From DATHKG01 sp035489435 (GTDB lineage Bacteria > Bacteroidota > Bacteroidia > Chitinophagales > Chitinophagaceae), in the NCBI GenBank assembly GCA_035489435.1, contig DATHKG010000066.1: a stretch of DNA of 64,000 bases. One strand, 5' to 3'. Positions 7,577 through 17,999 of this stretch are shown here, piece by piece; position 1 is the first letter of the stretch, and the number at the start of each line of letters is the position of its first letter. Both the position numbers and the translations under genes were made by a program. The notes beneath the pieces are model-generated. The model made no database searches, was not told where the DNA came from, and saw nothing but the letters and a program-made list of their open reading frames with translations.

Positions 7577-8623
7577 TTGATCGCTTCTTCAGACATTTTA
7601 TTAAAGCATTTAATCATACATAAAGTAGGAAACCCCACCAGGGGTCAGGAGTTGAAACTATCAGCCGGTGAAGTGGATATCAGGGAAGAAATACTCAATG
7701 GTATTCTCAAAAAATATTTTCTCTCCTCATTTAACGAAAACGAATTATACCGTTTCTCCCACCTTAGTGATGTGAACCTGAACGAAGTCTACACCTATGT
7801 TTCAGCCATTTTTGAAGATGCTGAAAGTTTTGTAGGGCAATCAAAGCTGATAGCTCAGTTCCTGTATTCAAAATCTACGCATGTCAGGGTCAAAGAAGGT
7901 GAGTTATACATTGCGTATTTCGGTAATCTGCCCTTTGATGGACAAGATATTTCAGGGATAGGAATCTTTAAATCAGAAAACCGGGATACATTTCTGACGG
8001 TTTATCCGCAGGACGAAGACATCACCTTATCTGCTGAAGCCGGGATCAGTGTAAATAAACTGGACAAAGGTTGTCTTATTTTCAGGGTTGAAGGTGAAGA
8101 TGGTTACCGGGTTTGTGTGGTTGATAATACAAACAAACAACAGGAGGCACAGTACTGGATAAATGATTTTTTGCAGGTGAGCCCGCTGGGGGACAGCTAT
8201 CATCAGACCGACAAATATCTCAATCTTTGCAAGCAGTTTATTACCAATGAATATCCCGAAAAATTTGAAGTAACAAAGTCTGACCAGGTAGAGATGCTTG
8301 GCCGCTCAATGGAATATTTCAAATCCAAAGAACAGTTCAGCCTGGATGAATTTGCCCATGAGGTGATTCATCATGAAGATGTGAAGGACTCATTCATGAA
8401 GTATAAAAAGAATTTTGAAGCTTCGAAAAATTTCGGAATGGATGATGAATTTGACATCCATTTATCAGCCGTTAAAAAACAGGCTGCTGCTTTCAAAACA
8501 GTTGTAAAACTTGATAAAAACTTCCACATTTATATCCACGGGCGTCGCGATCTCATTGAACGTGGCAGAGATGAGATGAGTGGAAAAAAATATTATAAGA
8601 TTTATTATGAAGAGGAGCATTGA
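7577..8623 (+). CDS. Nucleoid-associated protein, NdpA/YejK (37-kDa) family
   Basis: 348-residue protein of the nucleoid-associated NA37 family (E. coli YejK). Seen: the N-terminal LKHLIIHKVGNP segment, EEILNGILKKYFLSSF, a central beta-rich part with LFRVEGEDGYRVCVVDN-like strands, and the family-typical FHIYIHGRRDLIERGRDE at the C-terminus. The only in-frame start between an upstream stop at 7562 and the conserved region is TTG at 7577, giving MIASSDILLKHL. It lies directly after a repeat-filled spacer, so leader and promoter are unclear. Function in Bacteroidota is not established; DNA binding is inferred from family membership. Confidence 0.8.
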   Translation: MIASSDILLKHLIIHKVGNPTRGQELKLSAGEVDIREEILNGILKKYFLSSFNENELYRFSHLSDVNLNEVYTYVSAIFEDAESFVGQSKLIAQFLYSKSTHVRVKEGELYIAYFGNLPFDGQDISGIGIFKSENRDTFLTVYPQDEDITLSAEAGISVNKLDKGCLIFRVEGEDGYRVCVVDNTNKQQEAQYWINDFLQVSPLGDSYHQTDKYLNLCKQFITNEYPEKFEVTKSDQVEMLGRSMEYFKSKEQFSLDEFAHEVIHHEDVKDSFMKYKKNFEASKNFGMDDEFDIHLSAVKKQAAAFKTVVKLDKNFHIYIHGRRDLIERGRDEMSGKKYYKIYYEEEH

Positions 8624-8715
8624 TCCTCTCTTCACAAATCAAGCTACTATCATCATTTAATCCCGACGTTTCTTTAATCCCGGTATTCCGACTGAATTTA
8701 CAGCCGGGTTGCTGA

Positions 8716-9708
8716 TTAGTAAGCCCATTTAACCCAGGTTGCTCCCCAGGTAAAACCGCCTCCGAAAGCTGCCAGCACCAGGTTGTCACCTTTTTTCAAC
8801 TGCTTTTCGTAATCCCAAAGGCAAAGTGGAATAGTGGCCGCGGTGGTATTACCATAACGATGAATATTCAGCATCACTTTTTCAGCTGGCACGCCCATTC
8901 TTTCAGCAGTGGCATCAATAATACGTTTGTTTGCCTGGTGAGGTACCAGCCACGCGATATCATCCCCGGTAAGGTTGTTTTTTTGTAAAAGCTCAGCACT
9001 CACATCGGCCATTCCTTTGACTGCGAACTTGAATACAGCCTGTCCCTCCTGGTAAATGAAATGTTCTTTTGAAGCAACTGTTTCAACTGATGAAGGTTTC
9101 AATGAACCACCCGCCTTCATATGCAGATGTTTGCCACCGGCACCATCGCTTCTGAGAATAGAATCCAGGACCCCTGATCCATCGGAATTTGGTTCAAGCA
9201 ATACACCTGCAGCACCATCGCCGAATATAATACAGGTTGAACGATCAGTATAGTCTACAATAGAGCTCATTTTATCTGCTCCCATCACTACAACTTTTTT
9301 ATATCGGCCACTTTCTATCAGTGCCGAGCCGGTAGTGAGTCCATAGAGGAAACCGGAACAGGCAGCAGCAAGATCAAATCCCCAGGCATTTTTGGCACCA
9401 ACTTTTTCACAAACCAGGTTCGCTGTGGAGGGAAAAAACATATCAGGAGTTACTGTAGCGACTATCAGGCAATCAATTTCAATGGGATCTATTCCGCGTT
9501 TAGCACAAAGTTCCAGAACTGCAGGAACAATCAGGTCAGAAGTACCTTTACTCTCACCGGTTAAAATGCGTCTTTCTTCTATTCCTGTCCTCGTGCGTAT
9601 CCATTCGTCGGTTGTACTTACCATCTGTTCCAGATCCTTGTTGGTAAGTTTATGATCGGGTACAAAACCTCCAACTGCTGTGATGGCCGCGTTAATTTTC
9701 TGACTCAT
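8716..9708 (-). CDS. fabH: Beta-ketoacyl-ACP synthase III
   Basis: 330-residue FabH-type condensing enzyme that joins acyl-CoA with malonyl-ACP to start fatty acid synthesis. Seen: AAITAVGGFVPDHKLTN start, DEWIRTRTGIEERR, the active-site Cys in DLAAACSGFLYGL (about residues 108-120), the His in VPHQANKRIID and the Asn in RYGNTTAATIP. Catalytic Cys-His-Asn is complete. An upstream in-frame TTG at 9717 exists, but the ATG at 9708 (MSQKINAAITAVGG) fits the family better. Divergent from ruvA. In Bacteroidota several fabH paralogues are common, and this one may prefer branched primers; that is inference. Confidence 0.93.
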   Translation of the reverse strand: MSQKINAAITAVGGFVPDHKLTNKDLEQMVSTTDEWIRTRTGIEERRILTGESKGTSDLIVPAVLELCAKRGIDPIEIDCLIVATVTPDMFFPSTANLVCEKVGAKNAWGFDLAAACSGFLYGLTTGSALIESGRYKKVVVMGADKMSSIVDYTDRSTCIIFGDGAAGVLLEPNSDGSGVLDSILRSDGAGGKHLHMKAGGSLKPSSVETVASKEHFIYQEGQAVFKFAVKGMADVSAELLQKNNLTGDDIAWLVPHQANKRIIDATAERMGVPAEKVMLNIHRYGNTTAATIPLCLWDYEKQLKKGDNLVLAAFGGGFTWGATWVKWAY

Positions 9709-9925
9709 TATGTTCAAAGAGATTTAAATTTAGCTTCAGGTTCGCAAAATTAACGGAAAAACATTCATATTCGGGATGTTGTGTCGACCCTGGTCACAGT
9801 TTAAAACCAGAATAAGCGAACAATAAAGACAGACCAGGCAAACAATAATCACCATCAATTGCCTGATTTAATAGGAATCACCTAGCTTAATTGAAGAAAT
9901 CTGCAGATTTCTGAAATATCCAAAA

Positions 9926-9955
9926 TTGCTATTTTAGTAATTCGCTTTACTTTCG
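9926..9955 (+). promoter_or_regulatory. Candidate ruvA promoter
   Basis: TTG at 9926-9928, 19-base gap, TACTTTCG at 9948-9955 (one mismatch to TAnnTTTG). The ATG of ruvA begins at 9961, only 5 bases on, so if real the transcript would have an almost absent leader. Pattern match only. Confidence 0.35.
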
Positions 9956-9960
9956 CGCCG

Positions 9961-10545
9961 ATGATAGCATTTCTCAAAGGCAATTTTGTCCATAAAACTC
10001 CGACCCTCGTTCATGTTGATGTGAATGGAGTTGGCTATGAACTGCATATCAGTCTCAACACCTACATCCAGATTCAGTCCCTTCCCGCAGGAACCTTATT
10101 TACACACCTGCATATCCGGGAAGACGCCCATTTGCTTTACGGATTTTTCGAATTGTCAGAAAAAGAGATGTTTTTGATGCTTACCAGCGTTTCCGGAGTG
10201 GGCACCTCTACCGCGAGAATGATGCTGTCCAGCCTCAAACCTTCGGAGATTTCAAAAGCTATTACCCAAGGCAACACAAAACAACTGGAAAGTATCAAGG
10301 GAATCGGTAAAAAATCTGCCGAAAGAATCATCCTGGAACTCAGGGATAAAATGGGCCGAATCACTTCTGAATCAAATATTTCCCCTCTTATAAACAATAC
10401 CCTTGAACAGGATGCGTTAAATGCACTTATTGCTCTGGGTATAGCAAGGTCGACCGGCGAACAAGCCATTCAAAGGGTACTCCAATCAGAGCCGGAACTC
10501 AGTCAAGTTGAACACATCATTAAAAAAGCTTTAAAATCAATTTAA
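9961..10545 (+). CDS. ruvA: Holliday junction branch migration protein RuvA
   Basis: 194-residue RuvA, the tetrameric junction-binding subunit that loads RuvB helicase. Seen: domain I OB-fold (HVDVNGVGYELHISLNT; LFTHLHIREDAHLLYGF), two helix-hairpin-helix motifs in domain II (LTSVSGVGTSTARMMLSSL and LESIKGIGKKSAERIILEL, about residues 75-130), and the short domain III (DALNALIALGIARSTGEQAI) that contacts RuvB. Normal length. The gene lies 44 bp upstream of sprA in the same direction; a ruvA-sprA neighbourhood is known from other Bacteroidota. Confidence 0.96.
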   Translation: MIAFLKGNFVHKTPTLVHVDVNGVGYELHISLNTYIQIQSLPAGTLFTHLHIREDAHLLYGFFELSEKEMFLMLTSVSGVGTSTARMMLSSLKPSEISKAITQGNTKQLESIKGIGKKSAERIILELRDKMGRITSESNISPLINNTLEQDALNALIALGIARSTGEQAIQRVLQSEPELSQVEHIIKKALKSI

Positions 10546-10589
10546 GCCTATCGCCGGATCTCTACCTAACTAATTCTTGAGAAACCAGA

Positions 10590-13500
10590 TTGTTCCTTTC
10601 ATCAAACCAAATCATTCTAACTGCGGTTAAGTTGTTTGCCTGTATCCTCATGTGTTGTTCAAGTGTGAACGCACAACAGGATTCAACAAAAACAACTTCC
10701 ACTGCCGATACGCTTAAGTTTCCCCTCCAGGACAGGAGAGGCGATCGCTTCAGCAACCCGGTCAGGTCATCTTTTGACCTAAAGGATCCCTCAAACATCA
10801 CTGACTCAATTGTTTACGATCCGGCAACGCGCCAGTATTTCATTATTGAAAAAATTGGCGGCTTCTACTACCGGAAACCAACTTATCTCACTTTCGATGA
10901 GTTTATGCAAATTCAGGCCAGGAAGTCTGAAGTTGATTATTTCAAAAAACGTTCAAATATCCTCGACGGTCTGAATAGAAAACTGGTAAAACCAAAAATG
11001 TCGGTCACCGACAACCTCTTCAACCGCATATTTGGAAATGGCAAAGTGGAAATACGCCCCCAGGGTGATGTTACCATCATTGCCGGATACCAGGGACAGA
11101 ATATCAAAAATCCAGCTTTACCCGAAAGGGCCCGTAAAAACGGTGGGTTTGATTTTGATATGAATGCCAACCTTAGCGTGATAGGCAATATCGGGGACAA
11201 ACTTAAACTGCCAATCAGCTATAATACACAGGCAAATTTCGATTTCGAGAACCAGCTGAAACTCGATTACACGGGTACTGAGGATGAGATTATCAAAAGA
11301 ATTGAAGCGGGTAATGTCGCTTTCACTTCAAAAGGTACCCTGATCCCGGGTGCCCAGTCTTTGTTTGGAGTGAAGACACAATTGCAGTTTGGAAAACTTT
11401 TTGTTACCGGTGTACTTGCCAATCAACGTGCACAAAGACAGACACTTGGATTGCAAGGCGGTTCTACCAAGAGTTCATTTGAATTCAAGGCGCATGATTA
11501 CGAAGAAAACCGTCACTTCCTGGTGGGCCAGTATTTTCGCAAGAACTACAATAAGGCGATGAAGAGTTTGCCGGTTGTTAATTCCCAGGTCCAGATACTC
11601 AGGATGGAAGTCTGGGTTACCAACCGTAACGGGTCCACTACCGATACCCGCGATATCGTTGCGCTGATGGATCTTGGTGAAACCGAGCCTTACAACCAGG
11701 CATTCAGACCTAATCCACCGAGTCAAAACGGATTGCCGGCGAATGATGCAAATCCACTTTACAGGGAGGTTATAAACACGCCAAACAGCCGGAACTCTTC
11801 TTCTATAACCAGTATATTATCATCCAAAGGCCTGCGTGCAGTCCAGGATTTTGAAAAAACATTTGCAAGAAAGCTGGCACCAACAGATTTTTACTTCAAT
11901 CCACAGATTGGTTTTCTTTCCCTGTCTGTTCCCTTACAACCGGATGAGGTACTCGGTGTGGCTTACCAGTATAGCTATAATGGAAAGATCTACCAGGTGG
12001 GTGAGTTCAGCCAGGATGTTCCGCCCGATACTACCCAAACTGTAAGTGGTACTCAAAAAATACTGTTCCTTAAATTATTGAAAGCAACATCGCAAAGGAC
12101 CAATCTTCCGCTTTGGGACCTGATGATGAAAAACGTATATGCGTTAAAAACCCGTGACGGATATACCCTGTCATCGGTTCAACCTGCAGATTTCAAACTG
12201 AATGTTTTATATGAAGAACCCAGCCAGGGATTAAAACGTTTCCTGCCTGAAGGAGATAAACCCGGTACTCCGTTAATTTCGATATTGAATCTTGACCGGT
12301 TAAACGCGCGTAATGATCCTTTACCGGATGGCGTCTTTGATTATATTGAAGGTTTTACCGTTATCTCCCAACAGGCCAGGATCATTTTTCCATTGCTCGA
12401 ACCTTTTGGAAAGGATCTTGATACACTTGCATTTTTGAACCAGCCGCAGAGCGTAAAAGACAAGTATATTTTTTATCCCCTGTATGATACGATAAAGGAG
12501 ATCGCAAAAAACTTTGCAAATCTTGATCGCTATATCATCAGTGGTTCGGCCAAAGGTTCCAACACCTCTGAGATTTCACTTGGTGCATTTAATATTCCTC
12601 CCGGCTCAGTTACCATGACTGCCGGTGGACAGGTACTAAAAGAAAATATTGACTATACCATTGATTATAATCTTGGCCAGGTAAAGATTATTAACCAGGC
12701 GATATTGAATGCCGGCCTCCCGGTAACAGTTCAGTTTGAAAACAATGCAAGTTTTGGAATCCAGCAGCGAAACTTTATGGGTCTGCGGCTGGATTATATG
12801 GCCAAAAACACGGAAAAAGAATCATTGAGTATTGGTACCTCCGTGGTAAGATTGGGGGAAAGACCCTTTTTCACCAAGACTTCCTACAATGAAGATCCCA
12901 TCAAAAATACCATGTATGGTCTTGACTTCAACTATCGCGCTGAAGCACCAAGGCTTACAAGATGGCTTGATAAGTTACCTTTTTATACAACAACGGAAGT
13001 AAGTACGATTACTGCCTATGGTGAAGCTGCTTTGTTGCAGCCCGGCCACCCAAAACAGATTGGAGAGGGTAGTGCCGGACTAATCTTCGTTGATGATTTT
13101 GAAGGAACACGTAACTCAATCGATCTCCGTTTCCCGCTTACCAACTGGGGACTGGCTTCTACCCCGGCAGGCAATGGATTGTTTCCTGAAGCTGAAGGGC
13201 ATGATTCACTTCCTTACGGGTTTAACCGCGCCCGGGTATCCTGGTATAATATCGAGCCGGTGTTGCAGGATAAAAGAGGAGCTAATAACCCGGTAAAAGG
13301 TTACCAGGATTTCACCGATCCACGCATCAGGGCCATTGAAGTAAAACAACTTTATCCCCAGCGTACGGCAGATTATGGCCAGGCGCAACTGGTTACTTTT
13401 GATATGGCATTTTATCCGAAGGAAAAAGGTCCTTATAATTTTGATGCAAGACCAGGCAGTGTTGATGCTAATGGCAAACTCGCAAACCCTCAGACAAGAT

Positions 13501-16500
13501 GGGGTGGAATTATGCGTGGCCTTGACCAGGTGGATTTTGAAACCGGTAATGTTGAATTTATTGAATTCTGGTTACAGGATCCTTTCATAAAGGACCCTTC
13601 GCTAGGTGTTAACGGTGGTCAGCTTTATTTTAACCTTGGTAATATTTCAGAAGATATTTTGAAAGATGGTAAAAGATTTTTTGAAAATGGTATCAGTGGT
13701 GCTGTTACCAAAACACTTGAAGATTCGAATACCCGTTGGGGTAAGGTACCTGGCAACCCGATACAGGTAACCCAGGCATTTAGTAATGACCCGGCAGACA
13801 GACCTTTACAGGATGCAGGGCTTGATGGTCTGGACGACCAGGCTGAAGTAAGAAAGTTTGGCGAATACCTGAACCAGTTGCTGACAACTTTTGGCGCCAA
13901 CTCAAAGATTTACCAGGATGCGCTTAAAGATCCTGCAAACGACAACTTCAAAAATTACCGGGACGCCACTTATGATGCCGGCCAGACAGATATACTTGGG
14001 CGATATAAAAATGTAAATAGCCCACAGGGGAACTCACCGGTTGCGACTACGGGTGATGAATTTGTAAACGCCTTTACATTGTACCCTGACCAGGAAGAAT
14101 TCAACCGCGACAACACGCTCAATGAGCTGGAAGAATATTTCCAGTATAAGGTTGATTTAAAAAACAGCGCTTTAAGGGTTGGACAAAATTTTATTACCGA
14201 TACAAGAGTAGTTACTCCGAACGGTGGCTTACAGGAAAAATGGTACCTGTTCAGGATACCCATTGCCGAATATCAATTGAAGGTTGGTGACATTCCCGAT
14301 TTCAAATCAATCCGTTTTGTAAGAATGTACCTGAATGGATTTGAAGATTCAGTGGTACTTCGTTTTGCAAAACTGGAACTCATTCGTAATACCTGGAGAA
14401 GGTTTAACTACGAGCTGGATACGACAGGTCAATACCTGCCTATTCCGGATAATACAACAACTACTTTTAACCAGCTTGCGGTTAACGTAGAAGAGAACAG
14501 TTCACGTCTGCCAATACCTTACCGCACACCGCCGGGTGTTGTTCGCCAGCAACAATTAAGCAATAACAATGTGAACCTGTTATTGAACGAACAATCGCTG
14601 AGTATGCAGACCTGTGATCTCAAGCAAAATGAATCAAGGGGTGTTTTTAAAACCATGAATCTCGATCTGAGGCAATATGGTAAACTCGAGCTTTTCATAC
14701 ATGCTGAGTCCATAAATTCGAGCGGTGATATCAGGGACAATGAATTGTATAGTGTGATACGTATAGGCGCGGATCTGATTAATAACTATTATGAAATCAA
14801 GATGCCGCTTAAGATGACGCCATGGGGCGCTTCAGACGATGCGATTATATGGCCGACCCAGAATGAATTGAACCTTTCAATCGAAAGACTGACAAAATTG
14901 AAAGTGCTCCGAAATGTTACCGGTAGTGTCGGTACATATTTCAAGTCAACAGACAGTGATGGTAAGGAATATGGTATACTTGGAAATCCAAATCTCGGGG
15001 AGATAAGAATATTTTTCCTTGGGGTAGAGAACCGCCGCCAGGCCACAGCATGTACTGAAATCTGGTTCAATGAACTCCGGTTATCAGAACTGGATGAAAA
15101 GAGTGGCTGGGCAGCTTTGGGTCGTGTTGACATTAAACTCGCGGACCTCGGAACGGTATATGTGTCCGGAGGTTCAAGAAGCATAGGTTTTGGCCTTCTC
15201 GAACAAAGAGTGAATGAAAGGTCAAGAGAAAATTATGACCAGTTTGATATTGCAACAAATCTTGAACTCGGAAAGTTGTTACCACAAAAAGCAGGTATTT
15301 CAATCCCGGTTTATGCGGGCCTCCAAAAAGCGGTTTCAACCCCTGAATATGATCCATATGACCTTGATATAAAACTGAAAGACAAATTAAGAGCTGCACC
15401 TGCTGAACTAAAAGATTCTATTCGTGATGATGCCGTGGATGTGCGGACAATCACCACCCTCAATTTTACCAACGTTAAAAAGAATAACACCACCGGTAAG
15501 GTTCAGAAACCATGGAGCATTGAAAATATCGATCTGAGTTATTCATACTATAAAGAAGAACAACATAACCCGCTTATTGAAAATAATAAGGTGACGCGGC
15601 ATCGTGCGGGACTTGGTTATAATTATGTGGCAACGCCAAAGTATTGGGAACCCCTGAAACGAAGAATCAAATCACAATCAAACTGGTTATCACTGGTAAG
15701 GGATCTTAATATCAATTACCTGCCTTCCCTTCTTGGGTTCAGGGCTGATGTAAACAGGCAGTTTGGAAGTTTCCGTCCAAGAAGTGTTGGTACGCCAAAA
15801 GGTTTTATCCCGGAAACCTATGACAAGTACTTTACTTTCGATCGTTATTATAATCTCCGTTGGGATCTTACACGTTCCCTGAATCTTGATTATACTGCCG
15901 TGAATAAATCATGGGTCGATGAAGATTCCGGCCGCCTCGACAAAAGTGAGAAAGCAAAAATGTGGGATAATTTTGCAAAGGGCGGAAGAACAATTTTATA
16001 CCAGCAGAATGCTAACGTTTCCTATACTTTACCAACAGCCAAGATTCCTTTGCTCGACTGGACAAATATCCGTTTAGGATATGTTGCAACATTCGACTGG
16101 CTCGGTGCTTCACTGATTGCACGCAATTTTGGTAATTCAATCTCAAACAGTCAGCAGAAAAACGCGACGGCTGAATTGGATTTCACGCGATTATATGCAA
16201 AATCACGATGGCTGCGTGCATTGGAAGAGGAACCAGCTGAAGCGAACCCGGCTGCAGCTGCACCCGCAGGTGACAGCCTTGCCGCGAAAAGGCCAAGGGA
16301 TAAAAATGATCCGCCCCAGATAAGTGGCGCGCTCAAATTAGCAGGAAGGTTGATCACTTCGCTGAAAAGAGTAAGTATTGCTTATTCCGAAAACGCCAGC
16401 TCCACTATTTATGGTTATACCGATAGTACACATATACTTGGTATGAATTTTAAATCAGGTGCTCCTGGGCTTGGATTTATATTTGGGCAACAACCCGATA

Positions 16501-17753
16501 CCAGTTTCATCAACAGGTTTGCTCAAAAAGGCTGGCTCACTGCAGATACCAATTTCAATTTCCAGAACAGACAGGATTACAATCAGAAGCTTTCAATCAA
16601 TGCACAGCTTGTGCCTTTCAGGGATCTCACGATAGACCTGAACCTGGATAAGAGCTTTGGTAAAGGCTATAGCGAATTATTTAAGGATACTGGTGGTCTG
16701 GGTGGTTTCGTGAGATTGAATCCTTATACCGCAGGTAGCTTCAGTGTCAGCTATATCTCTTATCAAACGATGTTTGAAAAGTTCAGCACCAACGAAGTAA
16801 CGGCTACGTTTAAGCGCTTTGAAGATAATCGTATCCTCTTATCTGAAAGATTAGCAAAAGGAAATCCTTATTGGCAGAGTCTTCCGGCCAATGAGAAATT
16901 CCTGTCTGACGGATACTACAATGGATACAGCCGATATGCACAAGATGTATTGATACCAGCTTTCCTGGCAGCTTATACAGATAAGGATCCAAATTCAATT
17001 CCATTAATAAAACAGAATAATCCAAATATTAAGTCGAACCCATTCTCCGGCATATTGCCAAGGCCAAACTGGAGAATCACTTATAATGGCTTAAACCGCA
17101 TTGGCAATCTTGATAAGGTGTTCAGCGCATTCAGCGTTAGCCATGCCTACAACTCCAACCTGAGCATGAACAGTTTCAATTCGGCACTGCTGTTCGAGGA
17201 TCCTTTCAGGCTTAGTTATCCAAGCTTTATCGACACATTGACCGGAAGTTTTATTCCTTATTTCCTTGTCCCGAACATCTCTATCAGTGAAAGATTTGAA
17301 CCGCTGATCAATTTTGATATGCAGTTCACCAACCAGGTAACGCTTAGTTTTGATTACAAGAAATCACGCACTGTGAGTTTAAGCCTTATCGATTTCCAGG
17401 TGAGCGAATCGAAATCGACTGAATATACAATTGGTGGAGGCTTCCGTAAACGTGGAGTTTTCTCATTTATACGTATCAAGGGTAAACCAATGCAGAATGA
17501 CGCAAGTTTCAGGCTCGATCTGAGTATGCGTGATGATGCAACTTCGAACAGCCGTCTTGATCAGACACAGGCTTTGCCGACGGCAGGACAGAAGGTTGTG
17601 TTTATCAATCCTTCGATCGATTACGTGCTTAGTAACCGGGTTAACGTCAAGCTTTATTTCGAACAGCGTCGTGTTGAGCCAAAGATCTCAACTTCACCGC
17701 CAATCACAACAACCCGTGCTGGCATGCAGATCCGTATTTCATTGGCACAATAG
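10590..17753 (+). CDS. sprA: Type IX secretion translocon protein SprA (Sov)
   Basis: 2387-residue outer-membrane protein. SprA forms a very large single-chain beta-barrel through which type IX secretion cargo crosses the outer membrane; it is needed for gliding in flavobacteria. Seen: Sec signal ending in VNAQQ, many Tyr/Asn/Asp-rich barrel strands over the whole length, the internal GSAGLIFVDDFEGTRNSIDL segment (about residue 830) and CTEIWFNELRLSELDE (about 1487) typical of SprA, and a C-terminus ending in an aromatic-poor strand. An Ala/Pro-rich low-complexity loop lies near residues 1880-1905. No ATG fits before the signal; TTG at 10590 is the likely start because TGA at 10578 closes the frame upstream. 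Two type B CTD substrates lie within 10 kb. Confidence 0.95.
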   Translation: MFLSSNQIILTAVKLFACILMCCSSVNAQQDSTKTTSTADTLKFPLQDRRGDRFSNPVRSSFDLKDPSNITDSIVYDPATRQYFIIEKIGGFYYRKPTYLTFDEFMQIQARKSEVDYFKKRSNILDGLNRKLVKPKMSVTDNLFNRIFGNGKVEIRPQGDVTIIAGYQGQNIKNPALPERARKNGGFDFDMNANLSVIGNIGDKLKLPISYNTQANFDFENQLKLDYTGTEDEIIKRIEAGNVAFTSKGTLIPGAQSLFGVKTQLQFGKLFVTGVLANQRAQRQTLGLQGGSTKSSFEFKAHDYEENRHFLVGQYFRKNYNKAMKSLPVVNSQVQILRMEVWVTNRNGSTTDTRDIVALMDLGETEPYNQAFRPNPPSQNGLPANDANPLYREVINTPNSRNSSSITSILSSKGLRAVQDFEKTFARKLAPTDFYFNPQIGFLSLSVPLQPDEVLGVAYQYSYNGKIYQVGEFSQDVPPDTTQTVSGTQKILFLKLLKATSQRTNLPLWDLMMKNVYALKTRDGYTLSSVQPADFKLNVLYEEPSQGLKRFLPEGDKPGTPLISILNLDRLNARNDPLPDGVFDYIEGFTVISQQARIIFPLLEPFGKDLDTLAFLNQPQSVKDKYIFYPLYDTIKEIAKNFANLDRYIISGSAKGSNTSEISLGAFNIPPGSVTMTAGGQVLKENIDYTIDYNLGQVKIINQAILNAGLPVTVQFENNASFGIQQRNFMGLRLDYMAKNTEKESLSIGTSVVRLGERPFFTKTSYNEDPIKNTMYGLDFNYRAEAPRLTRWLDKLPFYTTTEVSTITAYGEAALLQPGHPKQIGEGSAGLIFVDDFEGTRNSIDLRFPLTNWGLASTPAGNGLFPEAEGHDSLPYGFNRARVSWYNIEPVLQDKRGANNPVKGYQDFTDPRIRAIEVKQLYPQRTADYGQAQLVTFDMAFYPKEKGPYNFDARPGSVDANGKLANPQTRWGGIMRGLDQVDFETGNVEFIEFWLQDPFIKDPSLGVNGGQLYFNLGNISEDILKDGKRFFENGISGAVTKTLEDSNTRWGKVPGNPIQVTQAFSNDPADRPLQDAGLDGLDDQAEVRKFGEYLNQLLTTFGANSKIYQDALKDPANDNFKNYRDATYDAGQTDILGRYKNVNSPQGNSPVATTGDEFVNAFTLYPDQEEFNRDNTLNELEEYFQYKVDLKNSALRVGQNFITDTRVVTPNGGLQEKWYLFRIPIAEYQLKVGDIPDFKSIRFVRMYLNGFEDSVVLRFAKLELIRNTWRRFNYELDTTGQYLPIPDNTTTTFNQLAVNVEENSSRLPIPYRTPPGVVRQQQLSNNNVNLLLNEQSLSMQTCDLKQNESRGVFKTMNLDLRQYGKLELFIHAESINSSGDIRDNELYSVIRIGADLINNYYEIKMPLKMTPWGASDDAIIWPTQNELNLSIERLTKLKVLRNVTGSVGTYFKSTDSDGKEYGILGNPNLGEIRIFFLGVENRRQATACTEIWFNELRLSELDEKSGWAALGRVDIKLADLGTVYVSGGSRSIGFGLLEQRVNERSRENYDQFDIATNLELGKLLPQKAGISIPVYAGLQKAVSTPEYDPYDLDIKLKDKLRAAPAELKDSIRDDAVDVRTITTLNFTNVKKNNTTGKVQKPWSIENIDLSYSYYKEEQHNPLIENNKVTRHRAGLGYNYVATPKYWEPLKRRIKSQSNWLSLVRDLNINYLPSLLGFRADVNRQFGSFRPRSVGTPKGFIPETYDKYFTFDRYYNLRWDLTRSLNLDYTAVNKSWVDEDSGRLDKSEKAKMWDNFAKGGRTILYQQNANVSYTLPTAKIPLLDWTNIRLGYVATFDWLGASLIARNFGNSISNSQQKNATAELDFTRLYAKSRWLRALEEEPAEANPAAAAPAGDSLAAKRPRDKNDPPQISGALKLAGRLITSLKRVSIAYSENASSTIYGYTDSTHILGMNFKSGAPGLGFIFGQQPDTSFINRFAQKGWLTADTNFNFQNRQDYNQKLSINAQLVPFRDLTIDLNLDKSFGKGYSELFKDTGGLGGFVRLNPYTAGSFSVSYISYQTMFEKFSTNEVTATFKRFEDNRILLSERLAKGNPYWQSLPANEKFLSDGYYNGYSRYAQDVLIPAFLAAYTDKDPNSIPLIKQNNPNIKSNPFSGILPRPNWRITYNGLNRIGNLDKVFSAFSVSHAYNSNLSMNSFNSALLFEDPFRLSYPSFIDTLTGSFIPYFLVPNISISERFEPLINFDMQFTNQVTLSFDYKKSRTVSLSLIDFQVSESKSTEYTIGGGFRKRGVFSFIRIKGKPMQNDASFRLDLSMRDDATSNSRLDQTQALPTAGQKVVFINPSIDYVLSNRVNVKLYFEQRRVEPKISTSPPITTTRAGMQIRISLAQ

Positions 17754-17875
17754 CCAATTGAATCGCTAATTATTTTCTTTGATGCTTATTTCCATCAATG
17801 CACCTTTCAAAAGTCTCCGGGTTCAACCTGGCACAGATTGTCTTATCATCACCCGCGAGTTAACTCATCTCTAAT

Positions 17876-17962
17876 AACAACTCATAACTAACTCATCACT
17901 CATCACTCATAACTCATATCTTCTTCAAGTCTTCTTCAAGTCTTCTTCAAGTCTTCTTCAAG
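17876..17962. repeat. ACTCATAACTC microrepeats followed by four perfect 11-bp repeats
   Basis: The sprA-SDR spacer carries CTCATAACT/CTCATCACT units (about 17876-17918) and then exactly four copies of TCTTCTTCAAG at 17919, 17930, 17941 and 17952. The 11-bp period is close to one DNA turn. The array ends 37 bp before the SDR start codon, so copy number changes could move or alter its promoter. Confidence 0.88.
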
Positions 17963-17999
17963 CCTTTTTCTTAAATTGCGATTTCTTAGAAGTTTCATT

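Noticed and set aside
8611..8629. Small hairpin over the stop codon of the NdpA-like gene as a terminator
   Set aside because: Stem is only 6 bp and lacks a T-tract.
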